From assembly GCA_045647905.1 (NCBI GenBank), contig JAZRMZ010000188.1, forward strand, positions 1 through 6,940: DNA of 6,940 bases. Reading direction: 5' to 3'. Shown here in pieces: positions 1 through 6,132 of the stretch. The position numbers and the translations under genes were made by a program. The notes under the pieces are model-generated. The model worked only from the letters and a program-made list of their open reading frames with translations, was not told the origin of the DNA and did not search any database. Positions within the stretch are counted from its first letter, which is position 1. The number at the start of each line of letters is the position of its first letter. Source of the DNA: SIG440 sp045647905. Its GTDB lineage: Bacteria > Bacillota > Clostridia > Monoglobales > Monoglobaceae.

Positions 1-30
1 ACGGCGGTTGCAGCTTTATGCAGCCGCCGT
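1..30 (-). terminator. Stem-loop overlapping the transposase stop codon
   Basis: Positions 1-12 (ACGGCGGTTGCA) pair with 19-30 (TGCAGCCGCCGT), giving a 12-bp stem with one G-U-type pair and a 6-nt loop. The stem is GC-rich inside an AT-rich element and contains the last transposase codons and the stop. It is the right shape for an intrinsic terminator on the minus strand, but any T-run would lie beyond position 1, so termination is inferred. Confidence 0.5.
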
Positions 31-1233
31 TCCTGTATTAGCTTTTTTGTAATTAAACATATGTAATATCCTTTTTCTAAATCTATCAAAATTACGGTAT
101 CCGTAAGCGTTTCTTTTTAAAACTTTAATCTTGTTGTTGCAGCCTTCTGTAAAACCATTGGTGTATGGATAATCAAATGTGTTAAATATTGATTTTGACC
201 AATTGACAAACGTCGATGCACAATCCTGATAATCTTTTAATTTGCTGTTTTGAGCTATTAATATCCATTGGGATAATAGTTTTTTACAATTAGCACTGTC
301 TTTGTTATCAAGTATTTCATAGAATAACTCTTTGAGATAATACGCACTTTGCATATCGGCATTAATATACAATAGATGTTCAACTCTTTCTGATTGTTCA
401 GGTTTCAGTTTACTTTTTCTCATGGTTAAAATTCTTTTTGAATTTTTAAAAAGCAATCTGTAGTCTTTTCCGTATTGTTTTTGAATTCGTTTTCTCACTC
501 TTTCAAAAGCCCATATTACCTGACGTATGTAATGATATTTATCTACAAGCTGTATGGCTTGCTTAAAGTAGATTTCAGAAAGTTCGGAATATGGTTTCCA
601 CATATCACTTACAAAGAATTTAACGCCGCTTCTATCATTACGAGTCCATTGCTTAAAGTACGAAATCAGGTGACTTTGTTTTCTATCCGGAAGAATATCT
701 AACACCGTTCCATCAGCAGGGTTGGTGATGATAACCTGATACTTTTCTTTATCTGTATTTCCCTTAAACTCATCAATGGAAAGAACTTCGGGAAGTTCTT
801 TTGGAGCAGAATAGGAAAGAATATCAAAAAATCTAATGACTGTAGAAACAGACAAATTAACAGCTTTTGCGATACTTGTAAAAGACCTTTCGGATTCTGT
901 TTTCTTGAAAATTTCATTAATTAATCTTGAAGTAACCCGGTAATATTTGGGTGCGAAAGGGTTGTTTTCAGAAAATCTCTTTCCACAATGTTTACATACA
1001 TATCTTCGATGATTATGAATGAGAGTAACATGCTTACCAAAAGCGGGAATATCCTTAATTTTTCTAATGCGATAATCGTGAATATATGATGTAGAACGAG
1101 AACAACAAGGGCAGATATGAGATTTTACGGGTAGTTGAGTATATATTAAAGTTGCTGATTCTGAATGTTGAACCTTAATAATATTTACATCTTGTAAATT
1201 TAACAAATCTTTAGTATAATTAGATGAGAGCAT
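16..1233 (-). CDS. ISL3-family transposase (DDE type)
   Basis: This 405-residue protein would cut and join the ends of the IS. It has the ISL3 order of parts: an N-terminal zinc-binding motif with C41/C44 (CPCC) and C80/C83 (CKHC), a helix-turn-helix stretch around residues 105-140 (SIAKAVNLSVSTVIRFF), then the DDE catalytic domain. The likely catalytic residues are D154 in LSIDEFKG, D210 in FVSDMWKPY and E363 in NGFTEGCNNKIK; the last motif is a family hallmark. The length is normal for the family and there is no frameshift or internal stop, so it may be active. The ATG at 1231-1233 follows a GGAGG at 1242-1246 at good spacing. The last four codons and the stop lie inside the 1-30 hairpin. 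The start codon lies inside a long-range inverted repeat described separately. Family assignment is near certain; activity is inferred. Confidence 0.95.
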   Translation of the reverse strand: MLSSNYTKDLLNLQDVNIIKVQHSESATLIYTQLPVKSHICPCCSRSTSYIHDYRIRKIKDIPAFGKHVTLIHNHRRYVCKHCGKRFSENNPFAPKYYRVTSRLINEIFKKTESERSFTSIAKAVNLSVSTVIRFFDILSYSAPKELPEVLSIDEFKGNTDKEKYQVIITNPADGTVLDILPDRKQSHLISYFKQWTRNDRSGVKFFVSDMWKPYSELSEIYFKQAIQLVDKYHYIRQVIWAFERVRKRIQKQYGKDYRLLFKNSKRILTMRKSKLKPEQSERVEHLLYINADMQSAYYLKELFYEILDNKDSANCKKLLSQWILIAQNSKLKDYQDCASTFVNWSKSIFNTFDYPYTNGFTEGCNNKIKVLKRNAYGYRNFDRFRKRILHMFNYKKANTGTAAA

Positions 1234-1299
1234 ATCGTGTTCCTCCGTAATGGTTTCTGGTCAATTCCATTATATCGGATTTTGAACAAATATGCTCTC
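1226..1299 (-). promoter_or_regulatory. Inverted repeat that can sequester the transposase start codon in read-through RNA
   Basis: GAGAGCATAT at 1226-1235 is the exact reverse complement of ATATGCTCTC at 1290-1299. After a small internal loop, TGTTC (1238-1242) pairs with GAACA (1284-1288). Inside the loop, TAATGG (1248-1253) pairs with CCATTA (1267-1272). On the minus-strand RNA the ATG (1231-1233) and next codons lie in the outer stem, and the GGAGG (1242-1246) lies at its edge and in the internal loop. A transcript starting at the internal promoter (about 1262) would lack the upstream arms and remain translatable. IS10 and IS50 are known to use this logic against outside transcription. 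Confidence 0.6.
1269..1274 (-). promoter_or_regulatory. Transposase promoter, -10 element
   Basis: The minus strand carries a perfect TATAAT in the context CCGATATAATGG, 36 bp upstream of the ATG, predicting a start near 1262. At 16-18 bp spacing no good -35 is seen (17-bp spacing gives GAGCAT, which is part of the upstream repeat arm), so the promoter is probably weak, as is usual for transposases. Confidence 0.5.
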
Positions 1300-1326
1300 T
1301 TTTTATCTTTTTCTTTATTTTTTTTG

Positions 1327-1366
1327 AGCTCTATTTGTTGGTCACCCCAACATTTATTATAGAGCC
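1327..1366. repeat. Imperfect hairpin at the IS tip
   Basis: GCTCTAT (1328-1334) pairs with ATAGAGC (1359-1365), and TGTTGG (1336-1341) pairs with CCAACA (1347-1352) around a 5-nt loop, with a small asymmetric internal loop between the two stems. The terminal repeat is therefore itself foldable. It could hinder RNA polymerase entering from the exporter genes, or act in transposase recognition. There is no T-run after it on the minus strand (it is followed by A-rich sequence), so it is not a standard intrinsic terminator in that direction. Confidence 0.5.
1340..1366 (-). repeat. Terminal inverted repeat of the ISL3 element (transposase-proximal end)
   Basis: Read on the minus strand, the element starts GGCTCTATAATAAATG at 1366 and runs on through GTTGGGGTGACC to 1340. 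The GGCTCT start fits ISL3-family ends as I know them. The inner boundary of the repeat is a guess because the partner end is outside the window. Confidence 0.65.
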
Positions 1367-1374
1367 ACTTTTAT
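1367..1374. other. Expected position of the 8-bp target duplication (ACTTTTAT)
   Basis: The eight AT-rich bases just outside the IS end are where an ISL3 target-site duplication would lie. Only one copy can be seen, so this is a position prediction and not a confirmed duplication. Confidence 0.3.
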
Positions 1375-1392
1375 ATGCTGCTTGATTTTGTG

Positions 1393-3327
1393 CTATTCCA
1401 GTTCAAAGGCACCTGTGTAAAGGTGGTAATAGTTGCCTTTTTGGGCAATCAGTTCGTCGTGACTGCCACGCTCGATTATACGTCCATGGTCAAGAACCAT
1501 TATAACATCGGAATTTTTGACCGTTGAAAGACGGTGAGCAATTACAAAGGTTGTTCTGCCTTCCATGAGCTTATCCATTCCTCGCTGAACAATTTGCTCG
1601 GTTCGGGTGTCGATGGAGGAGGTTGCCTCGTCAAGAATCATTACAGGAGGATTTGCAACGGCGGCTCTGGCAATGGAAAGGAGCTGACGTTGACCCTGGG
1701 AGAGATTCTCTCCGTTGTTGGTCAGCTCGGTGTCATAGCCTTTGGGCAGGCGGGTGATGAAGTCATCAGCACCTGCGAGCTTTGCGGCGTTGATGCAGTC
1801 TTCATCCGTTGCATCAAGATTACCGTAGCGAATATTTTCCATAACTGTTCCTGTGAACAGATTTGTTTCCTGAAGAACAAGACCCAGCGAACGACGCAAA
1901 TCAGATTTTTTGATTTTGTTGATGTTGATTCCGTCATAGCGGATTTTTCCGTCCTCAATGTCATAGAAACGGTTAAGCAGATTGGTGATTGTGGTTTTTC
2001 CTGCCCCTGTGGCACCAACAAAAGCAATTTTCTGACCCGGTTCTGCATAAAGGCTTATGTCGTGCAGAACGATTTTGTCATCCACATAGCCAAAGTCGAC
2101 ATTTGTCAGGCGAACATCCCCTGCAAGGGCGGTGTAGGTGGTGCTGCCGTCTCTGTGAGGATGCTTCCACGCCCATTTTCCTGTGTTTTTTTTGGATTCG
2201 GTTATGTTGCCGTTTTCGTCAATTTTGGCATTGACAAGAGTTACATAGCCTTCATCGGCTTCGGGGACTTCGTCAAGTAATTCAAAGATTCGGCTTGCAC
2301 CGGCAAGTGCCATGGCGATTGAGTTTACCTGCTGTGTTACCTGATTTACGTTTCCCGTAAATTGTTTTGCCATGTTCAGGAACGGGATTACAACGTCAAT
2401 TGTCAGAACTGTTACCGTCCCTGCAATTATTGAAGAAATTCCCGGATTGGGGGTTTGCGAAATCAGAAGAATACCGCCAATCAGAGCAATCAGAACATAG
2501 AGAATATTTCCGATGTTCTGAATTATGGGGCCCAGAATATTTGCATAAGCATGGGCACGGAAGTTGTCTTGGTAGAGGCCTTCGTTGACTGTGTTGAAGT
2601 CCTGGCGGCAACGTTCTTCGTGGTTGAAGACTTTGATAACCTTCTGCCCTGTCATCATTTCCTGAATGAAGCCTTCGGTTTTGCCCAAAGATTTTTGCTG
2701 ACGGATGAAGTATTTTGCAGAGCCTTTGCCCACTTTCTTTGTAACAACGGACATCAGCACAACGCCTGCAAGAACGGTGAATGTCAGCCACAAGCTGTAA
2801 TAAAGCATAATTGACAGCACCGAAATCAGCAGAACGCTGCATTGAAGTATTGTGGGGAGTGCCTGAGAAATCAGCTGACGCAAAGCATCAATGTCGTTTG
2901 TGTAGTGACTCATTATGTCGCCGTGACGGTGTGTGTCGAAGTAACGAATGGGAAGATTCTGCATCTTTTCAAACATTCCGCGACGCATTTTGTTCAGAAA
3001 TCCCTGTGTTATGAAAGCCATAAGCTGTGTGTAGCAAATGATTGCGAGCAATGAAAATACATATAAGCCTGCAAGAATCATAACCTTTGGCAGAATCACC
3101 TTTGAGGCACCTGCCCAGTCGCCTGTGTGCATCCATTCTCCGATGTCTGCAAGAACCTGCTGTTGAAAAATTGCAGGAAGTGATGCAGTTATTGATGAAA
3201 TTATGATGCAGACCATAACGATGGGAATCATTATTGGATATGACTTGAATAGCATCTTTATTATGCGGCGAAGATTGCCTTTTTGAATGGGTGGCTTGCC
3301 GCCTTTGAAATTAGGCATGGGCTTCAT
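1393..3327 (-). CDS. Heterodimeric ABC exporter, catalytically canonical half (BmrD/YheH-like)
   Basis: This 644-residue half-transporter has an N-terminal six-helix membrane domain (first helix about residues 31-53) and a C-terminal ATPase domain. Its motifs are A-loop Y414, Walker A GATGAGKTT at 438-446 (K444), Q-loop Q486, signature LSQGQ at 542-546, Walker B with D566 and catalytic E567 (ILDEATSS), and switch histidine H598 (AHRLST). It should pair with the product of the gene just upstream to export a substrate using ATP. The LSQGQ signature departs from LSGGQ, as in the canonical subunit of TM287/288-type exporters, and would face the partner's degenerate site. A linker of about 44 residues (360-403, with a GKWAWKHPH motif) sits between membrane and ATPase domains. 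The start at 3325-3327 is chosen over an in-frame ATG at 3396 because GGAGGTGA precedes it at 5 nt. It overlaps the upstream gene by 17 bp. The substrate is unknown. Confidence 0.93.
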   Translation of the reverse strand: MKPMPNFKGGKPPIQKGNLRRIIKMLFKSYPIMIPIVMVCIIISSITASLPAIFQQQVLADIGEWMHTGDWAGASKVILPKVMILAGLYVFSLLAIICYTQLMAFITQGFLNKMRRGMFEKMQNLPIRYFDTHRHGDIMSHYTNDIDALRQLISQALPTILQCSVLLISVLSIMLYYSLWLTFTVLAGVVLMSVVTKKVGKGSAKYFIRQQKSLGKTEGFIQEMMTGQKVIKVFNHEERCRQDFNTVNEGLYQDNFRAHAYANILGPIIQNIGNILYVLIALIGGILLISQTPNPGISSIIAGTVTVLTIDVVIPFLNMAKQFTGNVNQVTQQVNSIAMALAGASRIFELLDEVPEADEGYVTLVNAKIDENGNITESKKNTGKWAWKHPHRDGSTTYTALAGDVRLTNVDFGYVDDKIVLHDISLYAEPGQKIAFVGATGAGKTTITNLLNRFYDIEDGKIRYDGININKIKKSDLRRSLGLVLQETNLFTGTVMENIRYGNLDATDEDCINAAKLAGADDFITRLPKGYDTELTNNGENLSQGQRQLLSIARAAVANPPVMILDEATSSIDTRTEQIVQRGMDKLMEGRTTFVIAHRLSTVKNSDVIMVLDHGRIIERGSHDELIAQKGNYYHLYTGAFELE

Positions 3328-5062
3328 CTTTGTCACCTCCGTTTGTTTGCTGTTCGTAGATTTCACGGTATATTTCACTGGTGAAAAGCAAATCATCGTG
3401 TGTTCCTGCTGCGGAAATTTCGCCGTTTTCCATTACGATAATCATATCTGCATCCTGAATGGAAGAAATACGTTGTGCGATAATCAGTTTTGTTGTTTCG
3501 GGGATGTATTCCCTGAAGCCCTTGCGAATCAGCGCATCTGTTCTTGTGTCAACGGCGCTAGTTGAATCATCAAGAATGAGAATAACGGGCTTTTTGAGGA
3601 GCGCTCGTGCAATGCAAAGACGTTGTTTTTGTCCTCCCGAAACATTTGTTCCGCCCTGTTCGATAAAGGTATCATAGCCATCGGGGAAGGCTGAAATAAA
3701 TTCATCAGCCTGTGCCAGCTTGCAGGCTTCGATGAGTTCTGCGTCGGAGGCGTTTTCGTTGCCCCAACGGAGATTTTCTTTTATTGTGCCTGAGAAAAGC
3801 TGATTCTTCTGAAGCACCATTGCAACATTGTCACGCAGGGTTTTCAGGTCGTATTTGCGTACGTCTGTGCCGCCAACCGAGACTGTGCCGCAGGTTGTGT
3901 CATAAAGTCTTGGTATAAGCTGAACCAGGGTGGATTTGCTGGAGCCTGTTCCGCCTATTATGCCAACTGTCATACCTGACTTTATGGAAAGATTCACGTT
4001 GGACAGGGCATATTTCTTTGATGCTGAGGAATATTTGAAGCTCACGTCACGGAAGTCAATTGAACCGTCTTTGATTTTTGTGATTGGGTTTTGGGGATTG
4101 GTGAGGGTGGATTCCTCTGTAAGCACTTCTGAGATTCGTTTCATTGATTCCCATGACATGGTGAACATAACATAAATCATTGAAACCATCATAAGGGACA
4201 TCAGAATCTGCATTCCGTATGTGAGCATTGCCGAAATCTGACCCACGTCAAGATCAGCACCCATGGTTGAAATAACAAGCTTTGAACCCACAATCAGGAC
4301 AAAAATCATATTGAAATACATACAAACCTGCATCAGAGGGTGGTTGAAGGCGATGATTCGGTCGGCACGGGTGAAGTCGGCACGGATGTCTTCGTTTGCA
4401 TTGCCAAACTTTTCTTTTTCGTGGTCTTCACGTGAAAAGCCCTTTACAACACGCATTCCTCTGATGTTTTCCTCAACAGATTCGTTGAGCTTATCGTATT
4501 TTTTGAATACACGACGGAATGCGGGCATTGCCTTTCGGGAAATGGTGAAGAGTCCAAAAGCCAACACGGGAATAACAATCACAAAGGTTGTTGCAAGAGA
4601 ACCGCCCATTATGTATGCCATTATGATTGAGAATATGAACATAAGGGGTGAGCGCAGGGCAATTCGGATTGCCATCATATATGACATCTGAACATTTGTT
4701 ATGTCGGTTGTCAGACGTGTTACAAGGGATGAGGATGAGAATTTGTCGATGTTTTCAAAGGAATAGTCCTGAATTTTATTGAAAACAGCTTTTCTCAGGT
4801 TTTTTGCAAAGCCTGCCGATGCTTTTGCGCTGGTGTAGCCTGCAATGCCTCCGCACAACAGTGATACCAGAGCCATTGCAACAAGAGATAATCCGATTGT
4901 TATCAGGGCTTTCATTTCAATTGCTATTTTCATCTGATTCACAAGATTTGCTGTGATAAAAGGTATAAGACATTCGATTATTGCCTCGCCCAGAATGAAA
5001 ATAAAGGTGAGAATGGTCGGTGTTTTGTATTCGCCGACGCATGATAAGAGCTTTTTAAGCAT
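3311..5062 (-). CDS. Heterodimeric ABC exporter, degenerate-site half (BmrC/YheI-like)
   Basis: This 583-residue half-transporter has six predicted membrane helices (roughly residues 15-38, 52-72, 133-151, 155-173, 245-263 and 275-300), then an ATPase domain. Its motifs are A-loop Y344, Walker A GGTGSSKST at 370-378 (K376), Q-loop Q418, signature VSGGQ at 474-478, Walker B LILDDSTSAVD with D498-D499, and Q530 in AQRISS. Aspartate replaces the catalytic glutamate after Walker B, and glutamine replaces the switch histidine. These changes mark the degenerate nucleotide site of heterodimeric exporters such as TM287/288 and BmrCD, where one site binds ATP but hardly hydrolyses it. The intact signature here would complete the partner's active site. 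The length is close to BmrC as I recall it. The ATG at 5060-5062 follows AAAGGA. A drug or toxic-compound exporter is plausible, but lipid or peptide export is not excluded. Confidence 0.93.
   Translation of the reverse strand: MLKKLLSCVGEYKTPTILTFIFILGEAIIECLIPFITANLVNQMKIAIEMKALITIGLSLVAMALVSLLCGGIAGYTSAKASAGFAKNLRKAVFNKIQDYSFENIDKFSSSSLVTRLTTDITNVQMSYMMAIRIALRSPLMFIFSIIMAYIMGGSLATTFVIVIPVLAFGLFTISRKAMPAFRRVFKKYDKLNESVEENIRGMRVVKGFSREDHEKEKFGNANEDIRADFTRADRIIAFNHPLMQVCMYFNMIFVLIVGSKLVISTMGADLDVGQISAMLTYGMQILMSLMMVSMIYVMFTMSWESMKRISEVLTEESTLTNPQNPITKIKDGSIDFRDVSFKYSSASKKYALSNVNLSIKSGMTVGIIGGTGSSKSTLVQLIPRLYDTTCGTVSVGGTDVRKYDLKTLRDNVAMVLQKNQLFSGTIKENLRWGNENASDAELIEACKLAQADEFISAFPDGYDTFIEQGGTNVSGGQKQRLCIARALLKKPVILILDDSTSAVDTRTDALIRKGFREYIPETTKLIIAQRISSIQDADMIIVMENGEISAAGTHDDLLFTSEIYREIYEQQTNGGDKDEAHA
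3333..3340 (-). promoter_or_regulatory. Ribosome binding site deciding the start of the second exporter gene
   Basis: The minus strand reads GGAGGTGA, then CAAAG, then ATG. This near-perfect anti-16S match lies inside the end of the upstream gene and supports 3327 as the start. It implies translational coupling of the two subunits. Confidence 0.8.
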
Positions 5063-5088
5063 AGAATCAGTCCTTTCTCAAAGATACA

Positions 5089-5115
5089 AAAGCCGCAAAC
5101 TTCCGTTGCGGCTTT
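5089..5115 (-). terminator. Stem-loop between araC and the exporter, at the 5' end of the exporter mRNA
   Basis: AAAGCCGCAA (5089-5098) pairs perfectly with TTGCGGCTTT (5106-5115) around a 7-nt loop. On the minus strand it is followed by an interrupted T-rich stretch (TGTATCTTT), so it could terminate araC transcripts. Because the exporter promoter predicts a start near 5117, the same hairpin would be the very first part of the exporter mRNA. There it could protect the 5' end or attenuate transcription. No leader peptide fits in the roughly 55-nt leader. Confidence 0.55.
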
Positions 5116-5123
5116 ACAGGTAT

Positions 5124-5152
5124 ATTTTACATATAGATTTTGATTTTGTCAA
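5124..5152 (-). promoter_or_regulatory. Sigma-A promoter for the exporter genes
   Basis: The minus strand has TTGACA (5147-5152), a 17-bp spacer and TAAAAT (5124-5129). This is a perfect -35 with a near-consensus -10 at ideal spacing. The predicted start is the G near 5117, about 55 nt before the ATG. The exporter therefore need not depend on read-through from araC. Confidence 0.75.
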
Positions 5153-5165
5153 TAACTAAACAGAA

Positions 5166-5177
5166 ATTGTTTACAAT
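5166..5177. promoter_or_regulatory. Small palindrome upstream of the exporter -35 (operator candidate)
   Basis: ATTGT-TT-ACAAT is a perfect 5-bp inverted repeat centred about 54 bp upstream of the predicted exporter start, where an activator could bind. It is short and AT-rich, so chance is a real alternative, and AraC-type proteins more often use direct repeats. Confidence 0.25.
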
Positions 5178-5202
5178 AAGTTCACGAATTGCATAGCTTC
5201 TG

Positions 5203-6030
5203 TCAGGCTATGGGATGGTTTTTTCGCATATTTCCCGGTGACACTCCGTATCGGAGCTTGAAGTTTTTCAGAAAGTTGGGAAGTGAGTTGAAGCCCGAAG
5301 CGAAACATACCTCGGATATGGAAAGACTTCCCGAAAGGACGAGCTTTTTGGCGTATTCCAGCTTCAGGTCATTGAGGTATTCCTTATAGGTTTTGCCTGT
5401 TACCTTGTGGAAAAGTGAGCTGAAATAGTTCATGTTGAAGCCTGACATCCTTGCAGTTTCTGCCATTGTTGGGTTTTCGCGGAAGTGGCTGTGCATAAAC
5501 AATATGGACTTGCGGATTCCTGAAACCTTGTTGTCGGAGGCTGCAAAAGTAAAGCTGTTTTTTCTGAGAAGTATGATAAACAGGCACTCAAGCAGGTTTT
5601 TTATGTATATCTCGGAATATTCGTGAGTGTTGTCAAACTCGTCAACCATTTGCGAAATTATGGAAACTGCATTCCTGAATTCCTTGTTTTCAAGATGAAA
5701 AACAAGATTTTTTTCAACGCTTAGAATTTTTTGCAAGAGGTTTTCGTCAAGGAGCGATTCGCTGAACATTATGTTGAAGACTTCGGCGTTGTTGCTTTTG
5801 ACGCTGTGAAAATCGGTGGGGTTCAGAAGATAAATGTCACCAGGCCCCAGGGTTTGGGTTTCGCCGTTGAGGGATTGGGTGACTGTTCCGCTGAGAATCA
5901 GTTCTATCTCAAAACAGTCGTGCCAGTGTAAATCATAATCATGAAGCGTTTTTTTTCGGATTAGAAGATTTTCACGGCTGTTTTTCATATTGTTCACCAA
6001 CAGACGGTTATATTCACAATTTGTTTTCAC
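5203..6030 (-). CDS. AraC-family transcriptional regulator with N-terminal cupin domain
   Basis: This 275-residue DNA-binding regulator has two parts. The N-terminal cupin (about residues 25-100) contains HWHDCFEI (H35, H37, E41) and GPGDIYLLNP, typical of effector-binding AraC domains. The C-terminal 100 residues carry two helix-turn-helix motifs: TMAETARMSGFNMNYFSSLF and SISEVCFASGFNSLPNFLKNF, followed by the closing RYGVSPGNMRK. The start is taken as GTG at 6028-6030 because AGAGGTGA sits 5 nt upstream. An in-frame ATG at 6055-6057 would add nine residues but has no ribosome binding site. The gene lies upstream of the exporter on the same strand and divergent from a transaldolase gene, so either could be its target. 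Many such proteins sense sugars, but the ligand here is unknown. The family call is very secure; targets are inferred. Confidence 0.93.
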   Translation of the reverse strand: MKTNCEYNRLLVNNMKNSRENLLIRKKTLHDYDLHWHDCFEIELILSGTVTQSLNGETQTLGPGDIYLLNPTDFHSVKSNNAEVFNIMFSESLLDENLLQKILSVEKNLVFHLENKEFRNAVSIISQMVDEFDNTHEYSEIYIKNLLECLFIILLRKNSFTFAASDNKVSGIRKSILFMHSHFRENPTMAETARMSGFNMNYFSSLFHKVTGKTYKEYLNDLKLEYAKKLVLSGSLSISEVCFASGFNSLPNFLKNFKLRYGVSPGNMRKNHPIA

Positions 6031-6035
6031 GGTTG

Positions 6036-6043
6036 TCACCTCT
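6036..6043 (-). promoter_or_regulatory. Ribosome binding site favouring the GTG start of araC
   Basis: The minus strand reads AGAGGTGA, CAACC, GTG. With the upstream ATG start, this strong site would be wasted inside codons 5-7. Confidence 0.75.
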
Positions 6044-6081
6044 TTTTTTGAATACATATTAATTTAATGTTTCTATATGAC

Positions 6082-6110
6082 AATATATATCAAAATTGCA
6101 TAAAAGTCAA
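6082..6110 (-). promoter_or_regulatory. Promoter of the AraC-family regulator
   Basis: The minus strand shows TTGACT (6105-6110), a 17-bp spacer and TATATT (6082-6087), predicting a start near 6075 and a leader of about 45 nt. This is a good sigma-A match. It overlaps an inverted repeat at 6086-6132, so it could be autoregulated. Confidence 0.65.
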
Positions 6111-6132
6111 TAAAAAATTAAATTTTGATATA
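6086..6132. repeat. 12-bp perfect inverted repeat between the divergent araC and transaldolase genes
   Basis: TATATCAAAATT (6086-6097) is the exact reverse complement of AATTTTGATATA (6121-6132), with 23 bp between. The left arm overlaps the araC -10 and the right arm overlaps the candidate transaldolase -10. On both strands the sequence AATTTTGATA leads straight into a -10-like hexamer. It may be a paired binding site for the regulator or a duplicated promoter half. Confidence 0.5.

Larger units (their letters stand above)
1..1366 (-). mobile_element. ISL3-family insertion sequence, one end outside the window
   Basis: The element comprises an intact ISL3-type transposase gene and a terminus at 1366 that reads GGCTCTATAATAAATG inward on the minus strand. 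ISL3 elements commonly begin with GG-CTCT-like terminal inverted repeats, generate 8-bp target duplications and carry a single transposase gene. The other terminus would lie left of position 1, so the inverted-repeat match and target duplication cannot be confirmed here. The DNA is visibly more AT-rich than the exporter genes next to it, which fits acquisition. The insertion lies in the short space after the stop codon of the exporter's second gene, in the same orientation, so it disrupts no gene in the window. The uninterrupted reading frame suggests a recent or still functional copy. Confidence 0.9.

Noticed and set aside
1534..2280. Plus-strand open frame of 248 codons opposite the second exporter gene
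   Set aside because: It lies wholly antisense to the conserved ATPase domain and shows no family features; codon bias of the real gene explains it.
2396..2842. Minus-strand open frame of 148 codons within the second exporter gene
   Set aside because: It is in a different frame of the transporter's membrane domain, with no ribosome binding site or domain; shadow frame.
3328..3396. Upstream ATG extension of the second exporter subunit (23 extra residues)
   Set aside because: The extension only translates the end of the upstream gene in another frame, has no well-placed ribosome binding site, and a GGAGGTGA directs initiation at 3327.
5117..5202. Small leader peptide before the exporter, as in Bacillus bmrB-bmrCD
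   Set aside because: The predicted leader is only about 55 nt and half of it is hairpin; I found no start codon with a ribosome binding site before the exporter ATG.
5192..5212. CATAGC/GCTATG 6-bp hairpin over the araC stop codon
   Set aside because: The stem is short with a 9-nt loop and no T-run follows, so it is not a credible terminator; the 5089-5115 stem is much better.
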